Assembly: GCA_014584395.1 (NCBI GenBank)
Contig: JACTMY010000014.1
Span: forward strand, 62,001-126,000
DNA length: 64,000 nucleotides
DNA from: Planctomycetota bacterium
GTDB lineage: Bacteria > Planctomycetota > Planctomycetia > Gemmatales > HRBIN36
Reading direction: 5' to 3'
The notes under the pieces were generated by a model. It was not told where the DNA came from, did not search any database, and was given only the letters and a program-made list of their open reading frames with translations. Shown here piece by piece: positions 17,301-26,873 of the stretch (position 1 is its first letter; every line of letters begins with the position of its first letter). The translations under genes and the position numbers were made by a program.

Positions 17301-19550
17301 TCAGACGTCCTTGACCCTGTTTAATGCTAACTGTTTCACGGCTCGCAGATCTAGTTTACCCGAGCCAAGAATGGGAATCTCAGGAACTTCGAAAAAGCAG
17401 TTTCGGTCAGGCAACCACAAATTCGGCAGGCCAGCCTGCTTGAGCCGGTCGAACAACTCATCCAACGTCAGCGACGTCAAAGGAGCATGCAGCACGACCA
17501 GCCTTTCGCCCTTGCGCTCATCGGGCACGCCCGTCACCGCCACGACGCGCTCCGGCGTTCCCAGAATCGTTTGGATTTCTTCTTCGATGCGCTGATGCGG
17601 CACCATCTCGCCGCCCATTTTGCTGAAGCGGGAGAGGCGATCCGTGATGGTGAGGAAACCATCCTCGTCGATTTGGGCGATGTCCCCCGTCACATACCAA
17701 CCATCCCGGATCACTTCGCGCGTTTGCTCGGGTCGATGCAGATAACCTTCCATCACGTTGGGTCCATAGACCAGCAACATGCCCGGTTCGCCCGGCGGCA
17801 AGGGTTCGTTCGTTTCCGGATGGACGATGGCCACGGCGACTCCCGGTATGGGTTGGCCGATGGTGCCTGGTTTATGGCCCACCTGGCGGAAGCCGTCCAC
17901 TTCAACATCGGGAACATTAACCGAGACGACCGGAGAAAGCTCGGTGCAGCCGTAGCCTTCCAAGGGCTGGAAGCCGAATTTTTTCTCGAACTCGTCCGCC
18001 AGGGAGCGCGGGAGCTTTTCCGCTCCGGTCACCAGGAGCCTGATGTGAGCGAACTCTTCCTTTTGGCAGCGCCGCAGGTAAAACCGCAGGAACGTGGGCG
18101 TGGCGACAAAAATCGTGCAGCGATATTTGCCGGCCGCCTCGCCCACCTCCTTGGCCTGGCGCGGGTCGGGATAATAGACGGTGGACGCCCCCATCAGCAC
18201 CGGCAACCACAAGGTCACGGTATAGCCGAAACTGTGGAAAAAAGGCAGGACGGCCAGCAAACGATCCGTGTGCCGAATGTTCAAGGCTTGCGACGCCGAC
18301 TCCAGATTGGACATGATGTTGTGGTGGCTCAACATGACGCCCTTTGGATCGCCCGTGCTGCCGCTGGAAAAAATGACGGTTGCCAGGTCATTGCAAGAGT
18401 GGGACCCCAGCTTGAGCCACACATATTCGATGAGCACGCGCGGCAAGAGCAAGAGCCAAATGAGCGTGCAAAGCCGCATCAACGGCGTGATTTCTCGCTG
18501 AATATCTTCCAGGTCGATGTATTGAACGTCAGACCCAAGATCGATGTTGATGCGGTGACGGAACTGCCTTGAGGACACGATTTGCTTGATGCCGCACTGT
18601 TGGATCGCGGAGAGGACAGCTTCCTTGGAAGCCGTGTAGTTGAGGTTGACCGCGGTTTTGCGGCACAAGGCGACCGCGATGTTGGCCAAAGCCCCCCCCA
18701 ACACCGTGGGCAACAGCAATCCCGTCATTGGCTCGGATCCCAGCCGGCGTTGTAATCGCTGTTTGATCAAGACGGCACCCGTCAAAGCCTTGAGAAAATT
18801 CAGTTCTCGGCCAGGAGGCGTCGGATCGATGTAGCATGACCGGAAGGGATGTTTGCACGCCATCCGCACAAAAAGGCGATGGGCCGGCGGATGTTCCAGG
18901 CGGCGCAGGTTGAAGCTGTCCGCCATCAGTTTTTGCACCGCTTGCCGAACGCTCCAGGCGGGACTGTCGGCGGGCATGGGTTGGCCGATCATCAGGGTCA
19001 CGGGGTAGCGCCATTGCTTGGGCCATTTCCAATACACTTTGCCGCTTTCGTAACTGAAGATGCTACCCCACAAGCGATCCAGAGCCACGGGGATGATCGG
19101 GGCGGGAGATCGCTTGAGAATTTGCTCGAAACCCCTTCGAAAAGGAAGCATCATTCCTGTCCGACTCAGGGCGCCCTCGGCAAAAATCCCCACCAAGCCG
19201 CCTTGCTTAAGCACCTCGCTGGCCGATCGCAAGGAACGAATTAAATCCCTTGGCGTCCCTTCACCGGCGATAGGAATGGCTCCTCCCGAGCGCAACAGTG
19301 AACCCAAGATGGGAACCTTGAAATAGGGCTCCCATACCAGAAAGCGAATCGTCCGCGGAGCATGCAAGTATATAAACAGGCCGTCGAGAAAGCTGACGTG
19401 ATTGCAAACGAGCAGGGCCGGTCCGTGAGCGGGCAATTGGTCCATGCCCACGACGCGAACGCGGTAGGCGATTTTCATAAGCAGCCAAACCAGGACGTAG
19501 CACGAGTAGTAGCCAACACGTCCAAGGGCCGCCAGCACCACATGAAGCAT
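17301..19550 (-). CDS. Acyltransferase / acyl-AMP ligase fusion (Aas-like)
   Basis: The start at 19550 (MLHVVLAAL) is chosen because GGAAGGGAG lies upstream; the frame is open 39 codons further. The N-terminal third is a PlsC acyltransferase with CNHVSFLDGLF (H(x4)D) and GIFAEGALSRTG. From about residue 280 an AMP-binding ligase follows with SSGSTGDPKGVMLSHHN (P-loop), LEGYGCTELSP and YVTGDIAQIDEDGFLTITDR. GSGKLD near the end contains the catalytic Lys. The order matches E. coli Aas, which activates fatty acids and re-acylates lysophosphatidylethanolamine. It lacks the MFS-type flippase found fused in some bacteria. A role in phospholipid repair is likely. Confidence 0.87.
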   Translation of the reverse strand: MLHVVLAALGRVGYYSCYVLVWLLMKIAYRVRVVGMDQLPAHGPALLVCNHVSFLDGLFIYLHAPRTIRFLVWEPYFKVPILGSLLRSGGAIPIAGEGTPRDLIRSLRSASEVLKQGGLVGIFAEGALSRTGMMLPFRRGFEQILKRSPAPIIPVALDRLWGSIFSYESGKVYWKWPKQWRYPVTLMIGQPMPADSPAWSVRQAVQKLMADSFNLRRLEHPPAHRLFVRMACKHPFRSCYIDPTPPGRELNFLKALTGAVLIKQRLQRRLGSEPMTGLLLPTVLGGALANIAVALCRKTAVNLNYTASKEAVLSAIQQCGIKQIVSSRQFRHRINIDLGSDVQYIDLEDIQREITPLMRLCTLIWLLLLPRVLIEYVWLKLGSHSCNDLATVIFSSGSTGDPKGVMLSHHNIMSNLESASQALNIRHTDRLLAVLPFFHSFGYTVTLWLPVLMGASTVYYPDPRQAKEVGEAAGKYRCTIFVATPTFLRFYLRRCQKEEFAHIRLLVTGAEKLPRSLADEFEKKFGFQPLEGYGCTELSPVVSVNVPDVEVDGFRQVGHKPGTIGQPIPGVAVAIVHPETNEPLPPGEPGMLLVYGPNVMEGYLHRPEQTREVIRDGWYVTGDIAQIDEDGFLTITDRLSRFSKMGGEMVPHQRIEEEIQTILGTPERVVAVTGVPDERKGERLVVLHAPLTSLTLDELFDRLKQAGLPNLWLPDRNCFFEVPEIPILGSGKLDLRAVKQLALNRVKDV

Positions 19551-19793
19551 GGCCAAGGCTCTCCCTTCCTTTGGTGCAACCACTTTCCTCTGAAAGGTGT
19601 TAACCCTGGGAAGCATGAACGTCAAGTCAAGCTCGGGCTTTCTTAGGATGCGGCGTTTTCGCCCCATGCCACCTGAGGTTGCATTCCAGCTTCAAAGCCG
19701 GTATACGCTGCCCGCGTTTGGGGGACATGCTGACTCACCGTCGATGCAGGATGGGCCGCGATCCAGCGGCTGCGGCGCGGCGTTTTGTCGTCC

Positions 19794-20216
19794 ATGCTCA
19801 ACGTGGTTCTTGAATGGGGTTGTATGCGCAACGAATTCGTGCAAATCATCCTCAATGACGACCATTTGACTCGGGGTCTCATGGACCCGGAAGCTCGCCT
19901 GTTGATCGAATGGCTCGTGGATGCGGCAGAGCATTTATTCAAACGGTTTCCGGCAGAACGCGCCTCCAGGGACCTGCGGCAACTCATGCGCCGCTGTCGA
20001 GCTTTGAAGCGTTTTATCATCCTGTGGTGCTACGAAATGGCATATGGTCCCGCCGCCCAACTGATCGCCTCGGAAGGTTTTTTATGGCCCCTGCCCCATC
20101 CCGATGTTCTGGATGGGTACGCCCTTCTCGAAGCCTTGCTCGAATGTGAAAACATCATCGATGATGAAATGGATGATGAAGAAGACACCTTCACGAAAAA
20201 CCGCTTGGCCGCCTGA
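19794..20216 (+). CDS. Small acidic hypothetical protein
   Basis: About 140 residues, family not recognised. It is largely helical by eye, with conserved-looking blocks HLTRGLMDPEARLLIEWLVD and a very acidic C-terminus (ENIIDDEMDDEEDTF). There is no signal peptide or membrane helix. The ATG at 19794 or the one at 19824 (MRNEFVQII) could be the start; neither has a strong Shine-Dalgarno. It stands alone between the divergent Aas-like gene and tilS. Confidence 0.6.
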   Translation: MLNVVLEWGCMRNEFVQIILNDDHLTRGLMDPEARLLIEWLVDAAEHLFKRFPAERASRDLRQLMRRCRALKRFIILWCYEMAYGPAAQLIASEGFLWPLPHPDVLDGYALLEALLECENIIDDEMDDEEDTFTKNRLAA

Positions 20217-20339
20217 AACTGCATTCCTTAACCTGAATTGTCCACTTTAACACCTCCATCTGGTCATCTACGGACACGCCAGCCGCTTTCGTTCCATTAT
20301 TCTGTGAAAATGGGGCATGCATGACGTTACAATTTGGTC

Positions 20340-21398
20340 ATGGCGCTCACTTCTCATTTGCTTATGAAACACCCTTTGGTGCATGCCCTGCGCGACTTCC
20401 TTCATCAAGAGTCCATCCATGAAGGCACCCTCCTGGCCGCCGTTTCGGGAGGCCCGGACAGCATGGCCTTGCTGCATGGATTACACCTCTTGGCCGAGGC
20501 ACAGTCCCTGAGACTACTCGTGGGCCATCTCAACCATCAACTGCGCGGGGCCGAAAGTGACGCGGATGAGGCTCTCGTTGAAAAAACGTGCGTTTCTTTG
20601 CCTTGTCCGTGTGTCGTCCAGCGCGTGTGCGTGGCCGAAATGGTGCAAAAAAAGGGCGCGAACCTGGAAGCCGAAGCCCGACGGCTACGCTATGCTTTTC
20701 TCACTGAACTTGCCAACGAACGCCAAGTCCGATGGATCGCCACAGGGCATCAATTGAACGATCAAGCCGAGACCGTGTTGCATCACCTCCTGCGCGGGAC
20801 AGGGCTGCGTGGATTACGGGGGATCGCTCCAAAGCGTTCGCTGGGCCGGGGCGTCGATGTGCTTCGGCCTTTGCTGTATGTGACACGAGAACAAATCTTG
20901 GACTTCCTGGACCAAGGAGGGTTTGCCTTTCGCGAGGATGCCTCGAATCAAGATCTACGTTGGACTCGCAATCGAATTCGGCATGAAATCCTACCCAGGT
21001 TGCGCGAGCGTTTTGGGGCGTCCGTGGACGTCCATCTTAGCCAATGGGCCGATCAGGCCCGTGAATGGCAAGCTTGCTGGGTGAACTGGCTGAAGCCGCT
21101 TTGGCAGCGCGTGGAGAGGCCGCGTGCGGGTGCGGCTATCGTATTGGATGCCAACGCGCTTGCCGCGGAACCCCCAGCGGTTCAGCGTGAACTATTACAT
21201 CAGCTTTGGGAGCGCGAACACTGGCCGCTCCGCGACATGACGCACCTACACTGGCAGCGACTATTAGGCGTCCTTTCTGGATCGCCTACCGCAGCCGATT
21301 TTCCAGGCCCGATTCACATTCGTCGCCAAGATCACATGCTGGTGCTGGATCCGCGCTTGCCAAACTTTATTCACAACGCCGATCTTCCTGAAATTTGA
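20340..21398 (+). CDS. tilS: tRNA(Ile)-lysidine synthase
   Basis: TilS attaches lysine to C34 of the tRNA-Ile that reads AUA. The PP-loop LLAAVSGGPDSMALLHGL (SGGxDS) is at about residues 37–43. It is followed by VGHLNHQLRGAESDADE, WIATGHQLNDQAETVLHHLLRGTGLRGL and FREDASNQDLRWTRNRIRHEILP, the family signature. Length is about 352 residues, with a shorter C-terminal region than in E. coli TilS. The ATG at 20340 is used as start; MKHPLVHAL at 20364 is possible. Confidence 0.94.
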   Translation: MALTSHLLMKHPLVHALRDFLHQESIHEGTLLAAVSGGPDSMALLHGLHLLAEAQSLRLLVGHLNHQLRGAESDADEALVEKTCVSLPCPCVVQRVCVAEMVQKKGANLEAEARRLRYAFLTELANERQVRWIATGHQLNDQAETVLHHLLRGTGLRGLRGIAPKRSLGRGVDVLRPLLYVTREQILDFLDQGGFAFREDASNQDLRWTRNRIRHEILPRLRERFGASVDVHLSQWADQAREWQACWVNWLKPLWQRVERPRAGAAIVLDANALAAEPPAVQRELLHQLWEREHWPLRDMTHLHWQRLLGVLSGSPTAADFPGPIHIRRQDHMLVLDPRLPNFIHNADLPEI

Positions 21399-22007
21399 AC
21401 CTGAACCGATCGTTAAAAAGACGAAACTCGTTCTCGCTCTTCAGCCCACCCTCACCTTCGATAGACTTTCCCACTTTATGCCCTTTTCCAGACAGTGCGA
21501 GTCGGTCAAGGAAGGATCGGAAAACCGGCGAATGGAAAAGCCTGAAAACAACCGCATTTCCCTGCTTTGGCACGCGAATTCGGCAGGTTTGCTCTGGACA
21601 AAAAGGGATCGGTTGGGTATTCGGCCCGCCTCTTCAACAATGGACATCAAAGCAGTTTTCGGGTTGGGGGGCCAGCCAGCGCGTAAGAAAAGGACATCCG
21701 GCATCCGGGGGAAACGGTGCCTGGACCCATGGTTTTTCTGATTCTTCAAGCGTTGACCGGCCGATAAAGGAAACGAAGACCGTCCGTAGGTACGGGGGGT
21801 CACGAGGTTTGGGGGAAGAGGTTCCGCTCGCTTCACCAAAAACCATCGCAGTGCATGGATGCACGCCGACGGGTAAGCGCTTCACCTGGACCATTGGGGA
21901 ATGGCCAGCCGCGATGTCGCTCCCCACGCCGCATCGCAACAGCAACCCACCACTGCACGGTCACGGAAGCAAGCAGACGCCTCGCCGCCACGCCTGGGGA
22001 GGAATGC
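21399..22007. other. Gene-free leader of the sigma factor gene
   Basis: About 600 bp in which I find no convincing protein or known RNA. The open frames have biased composition and no family motifs. CTCCCCA (21920–21926) is complementary to TGGGGAG (21995–22001), which contains the sigma factor's Shine-Dalgarno, so a long leader with occlusion of the ribosome site is possible. Confidence 0.35.
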
Positions 22008-22784
22008 ATGGCGATGCTTGTCGAGTCGGATGTGCAGCAATTATGGCGGGACTATCGGGCGGAACCCACCGTGGAACGCCGCAATCAATTGGTCGAACAG
22101 TACCTGCCTCTCGTGAAATATAACGCGGAACGCATCTGGGCGCGATTGCCGGAAGGGGTGGAATTGGATGACTTGATCAGCGCGGGAGTTTTTGGACTGC
22201 TGGACGCCATCGAAGCCTTTGATCTGGAGCGGGGAGTCAAATTCGAAACCTACTGTGTGCCGCGCATCCGCGGTGCGATGCTCGATGAATTGCGAACGAT
22301 GGATTGGGTGCCTCGACTCGTGCGCAGCAAGGCCAGCAAGCTGGAGGCCGCTCGCAAGTCGCTCGAGGCCAAGCTAGGCCGGCCGCCGCGTCCCGAGGAG
22401 TTGGCTGAGAGCATGGGGTTGACCATCGATGAGTTTGAAAAACATGAGAGTGACGCCAACGCCGTCGGCCTGGTCAGTCTGAATAAGAAATGGTACGAGA
22501 CCGACAGTTACAAAGACGTGCGCGAAATCGATATCCTCGAAGATAAACGCGCCGAAGACCCCACCCGCAAGCTGCAGAACCGCGATTTGATGCGTCTGGT
22601 CACGCGCGGTCTCAATCGCAACGAACGCCTCATCATCATCCTCTATTACTACGAAGAAATGACCATGAAGGAGATCGGCGCGACGCTGGACCTCAGCGAA
22701 AGCCGCGTTAGCCAAATGCACTCCAGTATCATCGGTCGGCTGCAGCAACTGCTCTCATCCCGCAAGCCCGAATTCTGCAATTAG
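22008..22784 (+). CDS. FliA/WhiG-type sigma-70 family factor
   Basis: Start at ATG 22008 or 22014, after GGGGAGGA. The product is about 259 residues with all three sigma regions. Region 2 is YLPLVKYNAERIWARLPEGVELDDLISAGVFGLLDAIEAFD and KFETYCVPRIRGAMLDELRTMDWVPR. Region 3 is KLGRPPRPEELAESMGL. Region 4 is LNRNERLIIILYYYEEMTMKEIGATLDLSESRVSQMH. The DELR..DWVPR block is typical of the FliA/WhiG/SigD group. No flagellar gene is adjacent, so the regulon cannot be read from context. The preceding ~600 bp has no gene. Confidence 0.92.
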   Translation: MAMLVESDVQQLWRDYRAEPTVERRNQLVEQYLPLVKYNAERIWARLPEGVELDDLISAGVFGLLDAIEAFDLERGVKFETYCVPRIRGAMLDELRTMDWVPRLVRSKASKLEAARKSLEAKLGRPPRPEELAESMGLTIDEFEKHESDANAVGLVSLNKKWYETDSYKDVREIDILEDKRAEDPTRKLQNRDLMRLVTRGLNRNERLIIILYYYEEMTMKEIGATLDLSESRVSQMHSSIIGRLQQLLSSRKPEFCN

Positions 22785-22830
22785 CCTTGGGGCAACGGGA
22801 CGAAAGGGTCCTTATCCATCTGACATTGCA

Positions 22831-22866
22831 AACCGGCCGCCAGTACCGTGCGGCCGGTTTTCTTTT
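22831..22866 (+). terminator. Intrinsic terminator after the sigma factor gene
   Basis: AACCGGCCG (22831–22839) pairs with CGGCCGGTT (22851–22859), followed by TTCTTTT. It lies only a few bases from the stop of the convergent mgtE gene. Confidence 0.88.
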
Positions 22867-22868
22867 GT

Positions 22869-24479
22869 TCAGGCCAGATGCAAGACCGGCAGCCAGAACT
22901 TGGCGATGTTGAAATAGATGATGATGCCTGTCACGTCCACGAAGGTGGCCACGAAGGGGCTAGAGGCCAATGCCGGATCGACGCCCAAGGATTTGAACAG
23001 CAATGGCAGCAAGGAACCCACGAGCGTTCCCCAAAGGCAAATGGCCGCGACGGCTTGCCCTAAGACCAAGGCTAAATCCCACCGATTGACGGCTTGAAAG
23101 CGGACCTTCACGCCCGGCTTGAAGCTCCAGCGCGCATCCTCGCCTTCTTGTGTGTATTCCGGTGAACCCACGGCGTCGTAATGCACGCGCATGGGTCGAA
23201 TGGTTTTGATCCCCGAGTATTGAATGGCTCCGGGAGCAAATTCCATGACGCCCTGATGGTCCTTGGGAGGGGAAGCCCCCTTGGGCAACATGACTTGCAA
23301 ACCCAAATGGCAAATCTCTTCGTCCTGTAAAACCTCTCCGGGAGTGAGGGCGGCCCGGATATAGCCAATCCCCCCCAGCGTGATCCCCAACAGCACCCCC
23401 ATGATCAATTCATGCCGAATCACCTTCCACCAGTGGCGATGGTCGACGTGCCCCAGCGCCATGGCGCGCGTAACGAGCGTGGCCGCCTGAGCGCCTGAAT
23501 TTCCCCCCGTGGAAATACATAGGGGGATAAACATGCTTAAAACGACGACCGCCTTGATCGCATCCTCGTAGTGGGCCAAAGCTGTGAAAGTGAACAACTC
23601 CGCGCCAAACAGACATGCCAGCCACAGCGCTCGCTTGCGCCACAGCGTCACGAAACTGACTTCCAGATAATTTTCCGCCATGGGGACCACGCCGCCCATC
23701 TTTTGAGCGTCCTCGGTGGCCTCGGCGACGACGATGTCGATCACGTCGTCGTGAGTCACGATGCCGACCAGACGGTCTTCTTCATCCACCACTGGCATGG
23801 CCAGCAAATCGTAGCGGGCCAGGGCTTTGGCGACCTCTTCCTTGTCATCGGTGACTTTCACCCGGATGACTTCCGTCTCCATGACGTCGCGGATCAGCTT
23901 GTGCCGAGGGGAGAGAATCAGGTCGCGCAGCGACACCACGCCGAGCAACTTCCTCATCTCATCCAACACATAAACGTAGTAAATCGTTTCCTTTTCCGGG
24001 GCTTGCAAGCGCATGCGGTCAATGGCGTCATTGATCGAGATGTTGCCAGGCACCCAGGCGTAGTCCGTGGTCATGATCGCGCCGGCCGAGTTGATCTCGA
24101 ACTTGGTCAGCGTGGCGATGTCGCGGCGATCAGCCTCATCCACCAAGCGCAGCAGCGACTCAGCCACCCGGGGCATGAGACGGCGCAACAGATTGACCCG
24201 GTCGTCATGGGACATTTTCTCGATCAGTTTGGCGACGCGCTCCCGCCCTGTCCCCTCCACCATTTCCACCTGACGCTCCAGCGGGAAATACTCAAAAATG
24301 GCGGCCTGATTAGCGATGGTGGTAGACTCAAGAAACTTCCATATCTCCTCATCCGAAAACTCCGCCAGCGTGTCCGCGATCTGGGCGGGGTGCAGCGTTT
24401 CACAAAAGGCCTTGATGCCCTCGGTGTCTTCCTCGTCCATCAACAGGCGAACTTCTGGCGTGAAGAGTGGATCGGACAT
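22869..24479 (-). CDS. mgtE: MgtE-type magnesium transporter with inserted loop
   Basis: A Mg2+ channel gated by cytoplasmic Mg. The N domain of helical repeats (about 1–130) has FEYFPLERQVEMVEGTG. A CBS pair (about 135–260) has SAGAIMTTDYAWVPGN and LVGIVTHDDVIDIVVAEATEDAQKMGG. The membrane part has FIPLCISTGGNSGAQAATLVTRAMALG, the family pore signature. The protein is 536 residues against about 450 for typical MgtE. The excess is an ~85-residue hydrophilic insertion at about residues 378–463 between transmembrane helices. The insertion has no family I recognise, and the flanking helices are intact, so it is not a frameshift. Confidence 0.93.
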   Translation of the reverse strand: MSDPLFTPEVRLLMDEEDTEGIKAFCETLHPAQIADTLAEFSDEEIWKFLESTTIANQAAIFEYFPLERQVEMVEGTGRERVAKLIEKMSHDDRVNLLRRLMPRVAESLLRLVDEADRRDIATLTKFEINSAGAIMTTDYAWVPGNISINDAIDRMRLQAPEKETIYYVYVLDEMRKLLGVVSLRDLILSPRHKLIRDVMETEVIRVKVTDDKEEVAKALARYDLLAMPVVDEEDRLVGIVTHDDVIDIVVAEATEDAQKMGGVVPMAENYLEVSFVTLWRKRALWLACLFGAELFTFTALAHYEDAIKAVVVLSMFIPLCISTGGNSGAQAATLVTRAMALGHVDHRHWWKVIRHELIMGVLLGITLGGIGYIRAALTPGEVLQDEEICHLGLQVMLPKGASPPKDHQGVMEFAPGAIQYSGIKTIRPMRVHYDAVGSPEYTQEGEDARWSFKPGVKVRFQAVNRWDLALVLGQAVAAICLWGTLVGSLLPLLFKSLGVDPALASSPFVATFVDVTGIIIYFNIAKFWLPVLHLA

Positions 24480-24553
24480 GCCCCACCTCGTTCATGGTGA
24501 ATGCGGTTCAGTCACCTTCCTTACTGCATCCTAGTTAATCCTGGTTGGCTTGT

Positions 24554-25420
24554 TCACCCCTGCTTGGCGGAGTCATGGCATCGCGGATGCTGAGCCATCC
24601 AGGCGATCGCCGTCGGCGTGGTGCCGCAGCAGCCGCCCATCAGCGACGCCCCGGACGCGAACCATGCCTCCATCGCTTGCCACCAAGATTCTTTATCGAG
24701 CGGCTGGACGATGCTGGGCTTGACGAACAAAGGCAAATCGGTGAGTTGGCGATACAAGACTAACTGGTCGGTATAGACGCTCAGGGGAGGATTCGGCCCA
24801 CAGTTCACTCCCAAAGCCAAAAGATGTCCGGCTTGCGATTGGACCCACCGAGCCATTGCAGCCATCGCCTGGTGATTGTTCGACAACATATTAGGAACAA
24901 AGGAGGCCATAAACGGGATCTTTATCCGTTCCTTACACCGGTTCATAAATGTTCCGACAGCATCCAAGTCTGTCTGGGTTTCCAATAGAAGCGCATCCAC
25001 CTTTTCAAAACTAAGCGCAGCCGCCATCATCCGCGAATAGGCGGGAGCATCATCCGGGTCCAACGTGCCCAGGCATCCCAAACGGTAGGTCGCGGGCTTT
25101 GTGCTCTCGAAAAGGAGCGTTTCGGCCAGGCGAATGCGATCGCGGATGGCCTCTTCCACTTGGTCTGGATCGGAAAACGGCCCCAAATGTGCCGTAAAGC
25201 TGTTCGTTGATAGACAAACGGCACCAGCCGCTTCGTAGTCACGATGAATGGCCCTGACAACGTCTGGATGGCTGTCATTCCACTCATGCGACTGATTGTA
25301 GCGCGGATGCCAGCCGCGCTGCATCAGGAGCGTGCCCATGGCGCCATCCATGAGGAGAACCCGACCTTGCTGTTGAGCCAGTTGAATGGCTTGAGCCAAG
25401 GCAGGCCGAACGAATGGCAT
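24554..25420 (-). CDS. Homocysteine S-methyltransferase family protein
   Basis: A 288-residue zinc enzyme. LLMDGAMGTLLMQRGW opens the barrel. The zinc ligands are the Cys in LGVNCGPNP and the pair in LMGGCCGTTP. It would methylate homocysteine from a donor such as S-methylmethionine or betaine. It has only the homocysteine-binding module; no folate or cobalamin domains of MetH are attached or adjacent. The enzyme class is clear but the donor is not. Confidence 0.9.
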   Translation of the reverse strand: MPFVRPALAQAIQLAQQQGRVLLMDGAMGTLLMQRGWHPRYNQSHEWNDSHPDVVRAIHRDYEAAGAVCLSTNSFTAHLGPFSDPDQVEEAIRDRIRLAETLLFESTKPATYRLGCLGTLDPDDAPAYSRMMAAALSFEKVDALLLETQTDLDAVGTFMNRCKERIKIPFMASFVPNMLSNNHQAMAAMARWVQSQAGHLLALGVNCGPNPPLSVYTDQLVLYRQLTDLPLFVKPSIVQPLDKESWWQAMEAWFASGASLMGGCCGTTPTAIAWMAQHPRCHDSAKQG

Positions 25421-25516
25421 GAGGATCCCCCCTGGCAGTAATCGGTGACATGATAAGCGTAAACGGCCAGGGAATGTAGGAATGAACCACCTATCGGAGG
25501 GCCGATGGTTGATGAT

Positions 25517-26722
25517 TCAGGCGCCGTATTTGCTCAATCGGCCCGCATGAGCCATGGCCATGATCATCAGATCCTTGGCCAGAAATTGACCCAATCCGCC
25601 AAACAAACAGGCCGACTCGCTGAAAGCCTGGACGTTGTCGGTGCGGCAGTTTTCCGCGAGCAACAGCGTGGGCACGGGATGCCAACTGTGGCTTTTCATT
25701 TTACTAGGGGTGCTGTGATCACCTGTAACCATGAACACGTCCGGTTCCAGATCGCGGATGGCCGGGATCACTTGATCGAGAGCTTCAATCATCTGCACCT
25801 TGGCCGCGAAGTTGCCGTCCTCTCCTGTGCTGTCGGTGTACTTATAGTGCAGGAAGAAGAAATCATACTCCTTCCACAGGGCCTGCAAGGTTTCGATCTG
25901 TTCCTTGAGCGTGCTGCCTGTCTCGGCGACGGTCATGCCGACCAGGCGCGCCAGCCCTTTGTACATCGGATAGACCGCGATCGCCACGGCTCGCAGTCCA
26001 TAGACTTCTTCCATGGTTTCGATGCGCGGATAGCGCGCGAACCCGCGCAGCGTCACCATGTTCGTGGGAGCCTCGTCCTTGAGGATGCGCCCTGCTTCCG
26101 AAATGAACTGGTTAAACAACTCCGCTGCGCGCTGCGAAGGCGCATCCCGCCCCAAGGCTTTGAGCGGTTCGTGGCCTACGATTTGGGGATCGGTGTCGTT
26201 GATTTGATCGCTTAGGTCTTCACCGCGAAGGACCACGACGAAGCGATGCTCCCGAACGGGTTCGACAAACACTTCCACGCCTGGGATGCGGATCGACTGC
26301 ATCTTCTGGCACATCTGCACACATCGTTCGGTGCTGGGCCGCCCCGCTCTGCGATCTACAATGCGCCCATGATCATCGATGGAACAAAAGTTTCCACGTG
26401 CCGCGACGTCTTTTGGTCCGACAGGAAAATTAATGCCGAGCGCTTCGAGGATGCCCCGGCCGATGTTGTACTGCAAGGGATCATAGCCAAATAGGCCCAA
26501 ATGACCCGGGCCGCTGCCAGGCGTTATCCCCAGGCGGATGGGAATACTTAAGCCGCAAACGCCATCCCTGGCCGCCGCATCCAAATGGGGCGTCCGTGCC
26601 GTCTCTAATTCCGTGGAGCCACCGGGCGTCGGCGGCAATCCTCCCAAGCCATCCGCGACAAGCAGGACGATTTTACTGTCATTCTTTTCGATCAAGGGGC
26701 GAATCAAGTCGTGATTGGTCAT
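25517..26722 (-). CDS. apgM: 2,3-bisphosphoglycerate-independent phosphoglycerate mutase, archaeal type
   Basis: Interconverts 3- and 2-phosphoglycerate in glycolysis. The start at 26722 (MTNHDLIRPLIEKND) precedes KIVLLVADGLGGLP, whose Asp is a metal ligand. TELETARTPHLDAAARDGVCGL, GSGPGHLGLFGYDP and ARGNFCSID are hallmarks of the aPGAM family in the alkaline phosphatase superfamily. The C-terminal DVFMVTGDHSTPSKMKSHSWHPVPTLL carries the remaining metal ligands. At about 401 residues it is full length. It is divergent from pgi, another glycolytic gene, across a ~150-bp shared promoter region. Confidence 0.93.
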   Translation of the reverse strand: MTNHDLIRPLIEKNDSKIVLLVADGLGGLPPTPGGSTELETARTPHLDAAARDGVCGLSIPIRLGITPGSGPGHLGLFGYDPLQYNIGRGILEALGINFPVGPKDVAARGNFCSIDDHGRIVDRRAGRPSTERCVQMCQKMQSIRIPGVEVFVEPVREHRFVVVLRGEDLSDQINDTDPQIVGHEPLKALGRDAPSQRAAELFNQFISEAGRILKDEAPTNMVTLRGFARYPRIETMEEVYGLRAVAIAVYPMYKGLARLVGMTVAETGSTLKEQIETLQALWKEYDFFFLHYKYTDSTGEDGNFAAKVQMIEALDQVIPAIRDLEPDVFMVTGDHSTPSKMKSHSWHPVPTLLLAENCRTDNVQAFSESACLFGGLGQFLAKDLMIMAMAHAGRLSKYGA

Positions 26723-26873
26723 GGCAAGAACTTTACAGATGGATGATTGCTTCACTCTCACAGAAACGTTAAGTTATGAGTAGATGGCGTTTTGACCCCA
26801 AAGTCAAGCCGCGATCACAAAGTGATGTCATTATTTTATCCATCGGGTCGAAAAGTGCGACCCCGAGGCTCTT

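Noticed and set aside
21441..21839. Open frame of 132 codons on the minus strand in the sigma factor leader
   Set aside because: Composition is irregular, there is no ribosome site and there are no family motifs; probably a chance open frame in GC-rich DNA.
21955..21990. GGTCACGGAAGCAAGCAG looks like the SRP RNA tip (GGTCCGGAAGGAAGCAG)
   Set aside because: The extra A and the G-to-C change break the stem below the GGAA loop, and no matching helix surrounds it.
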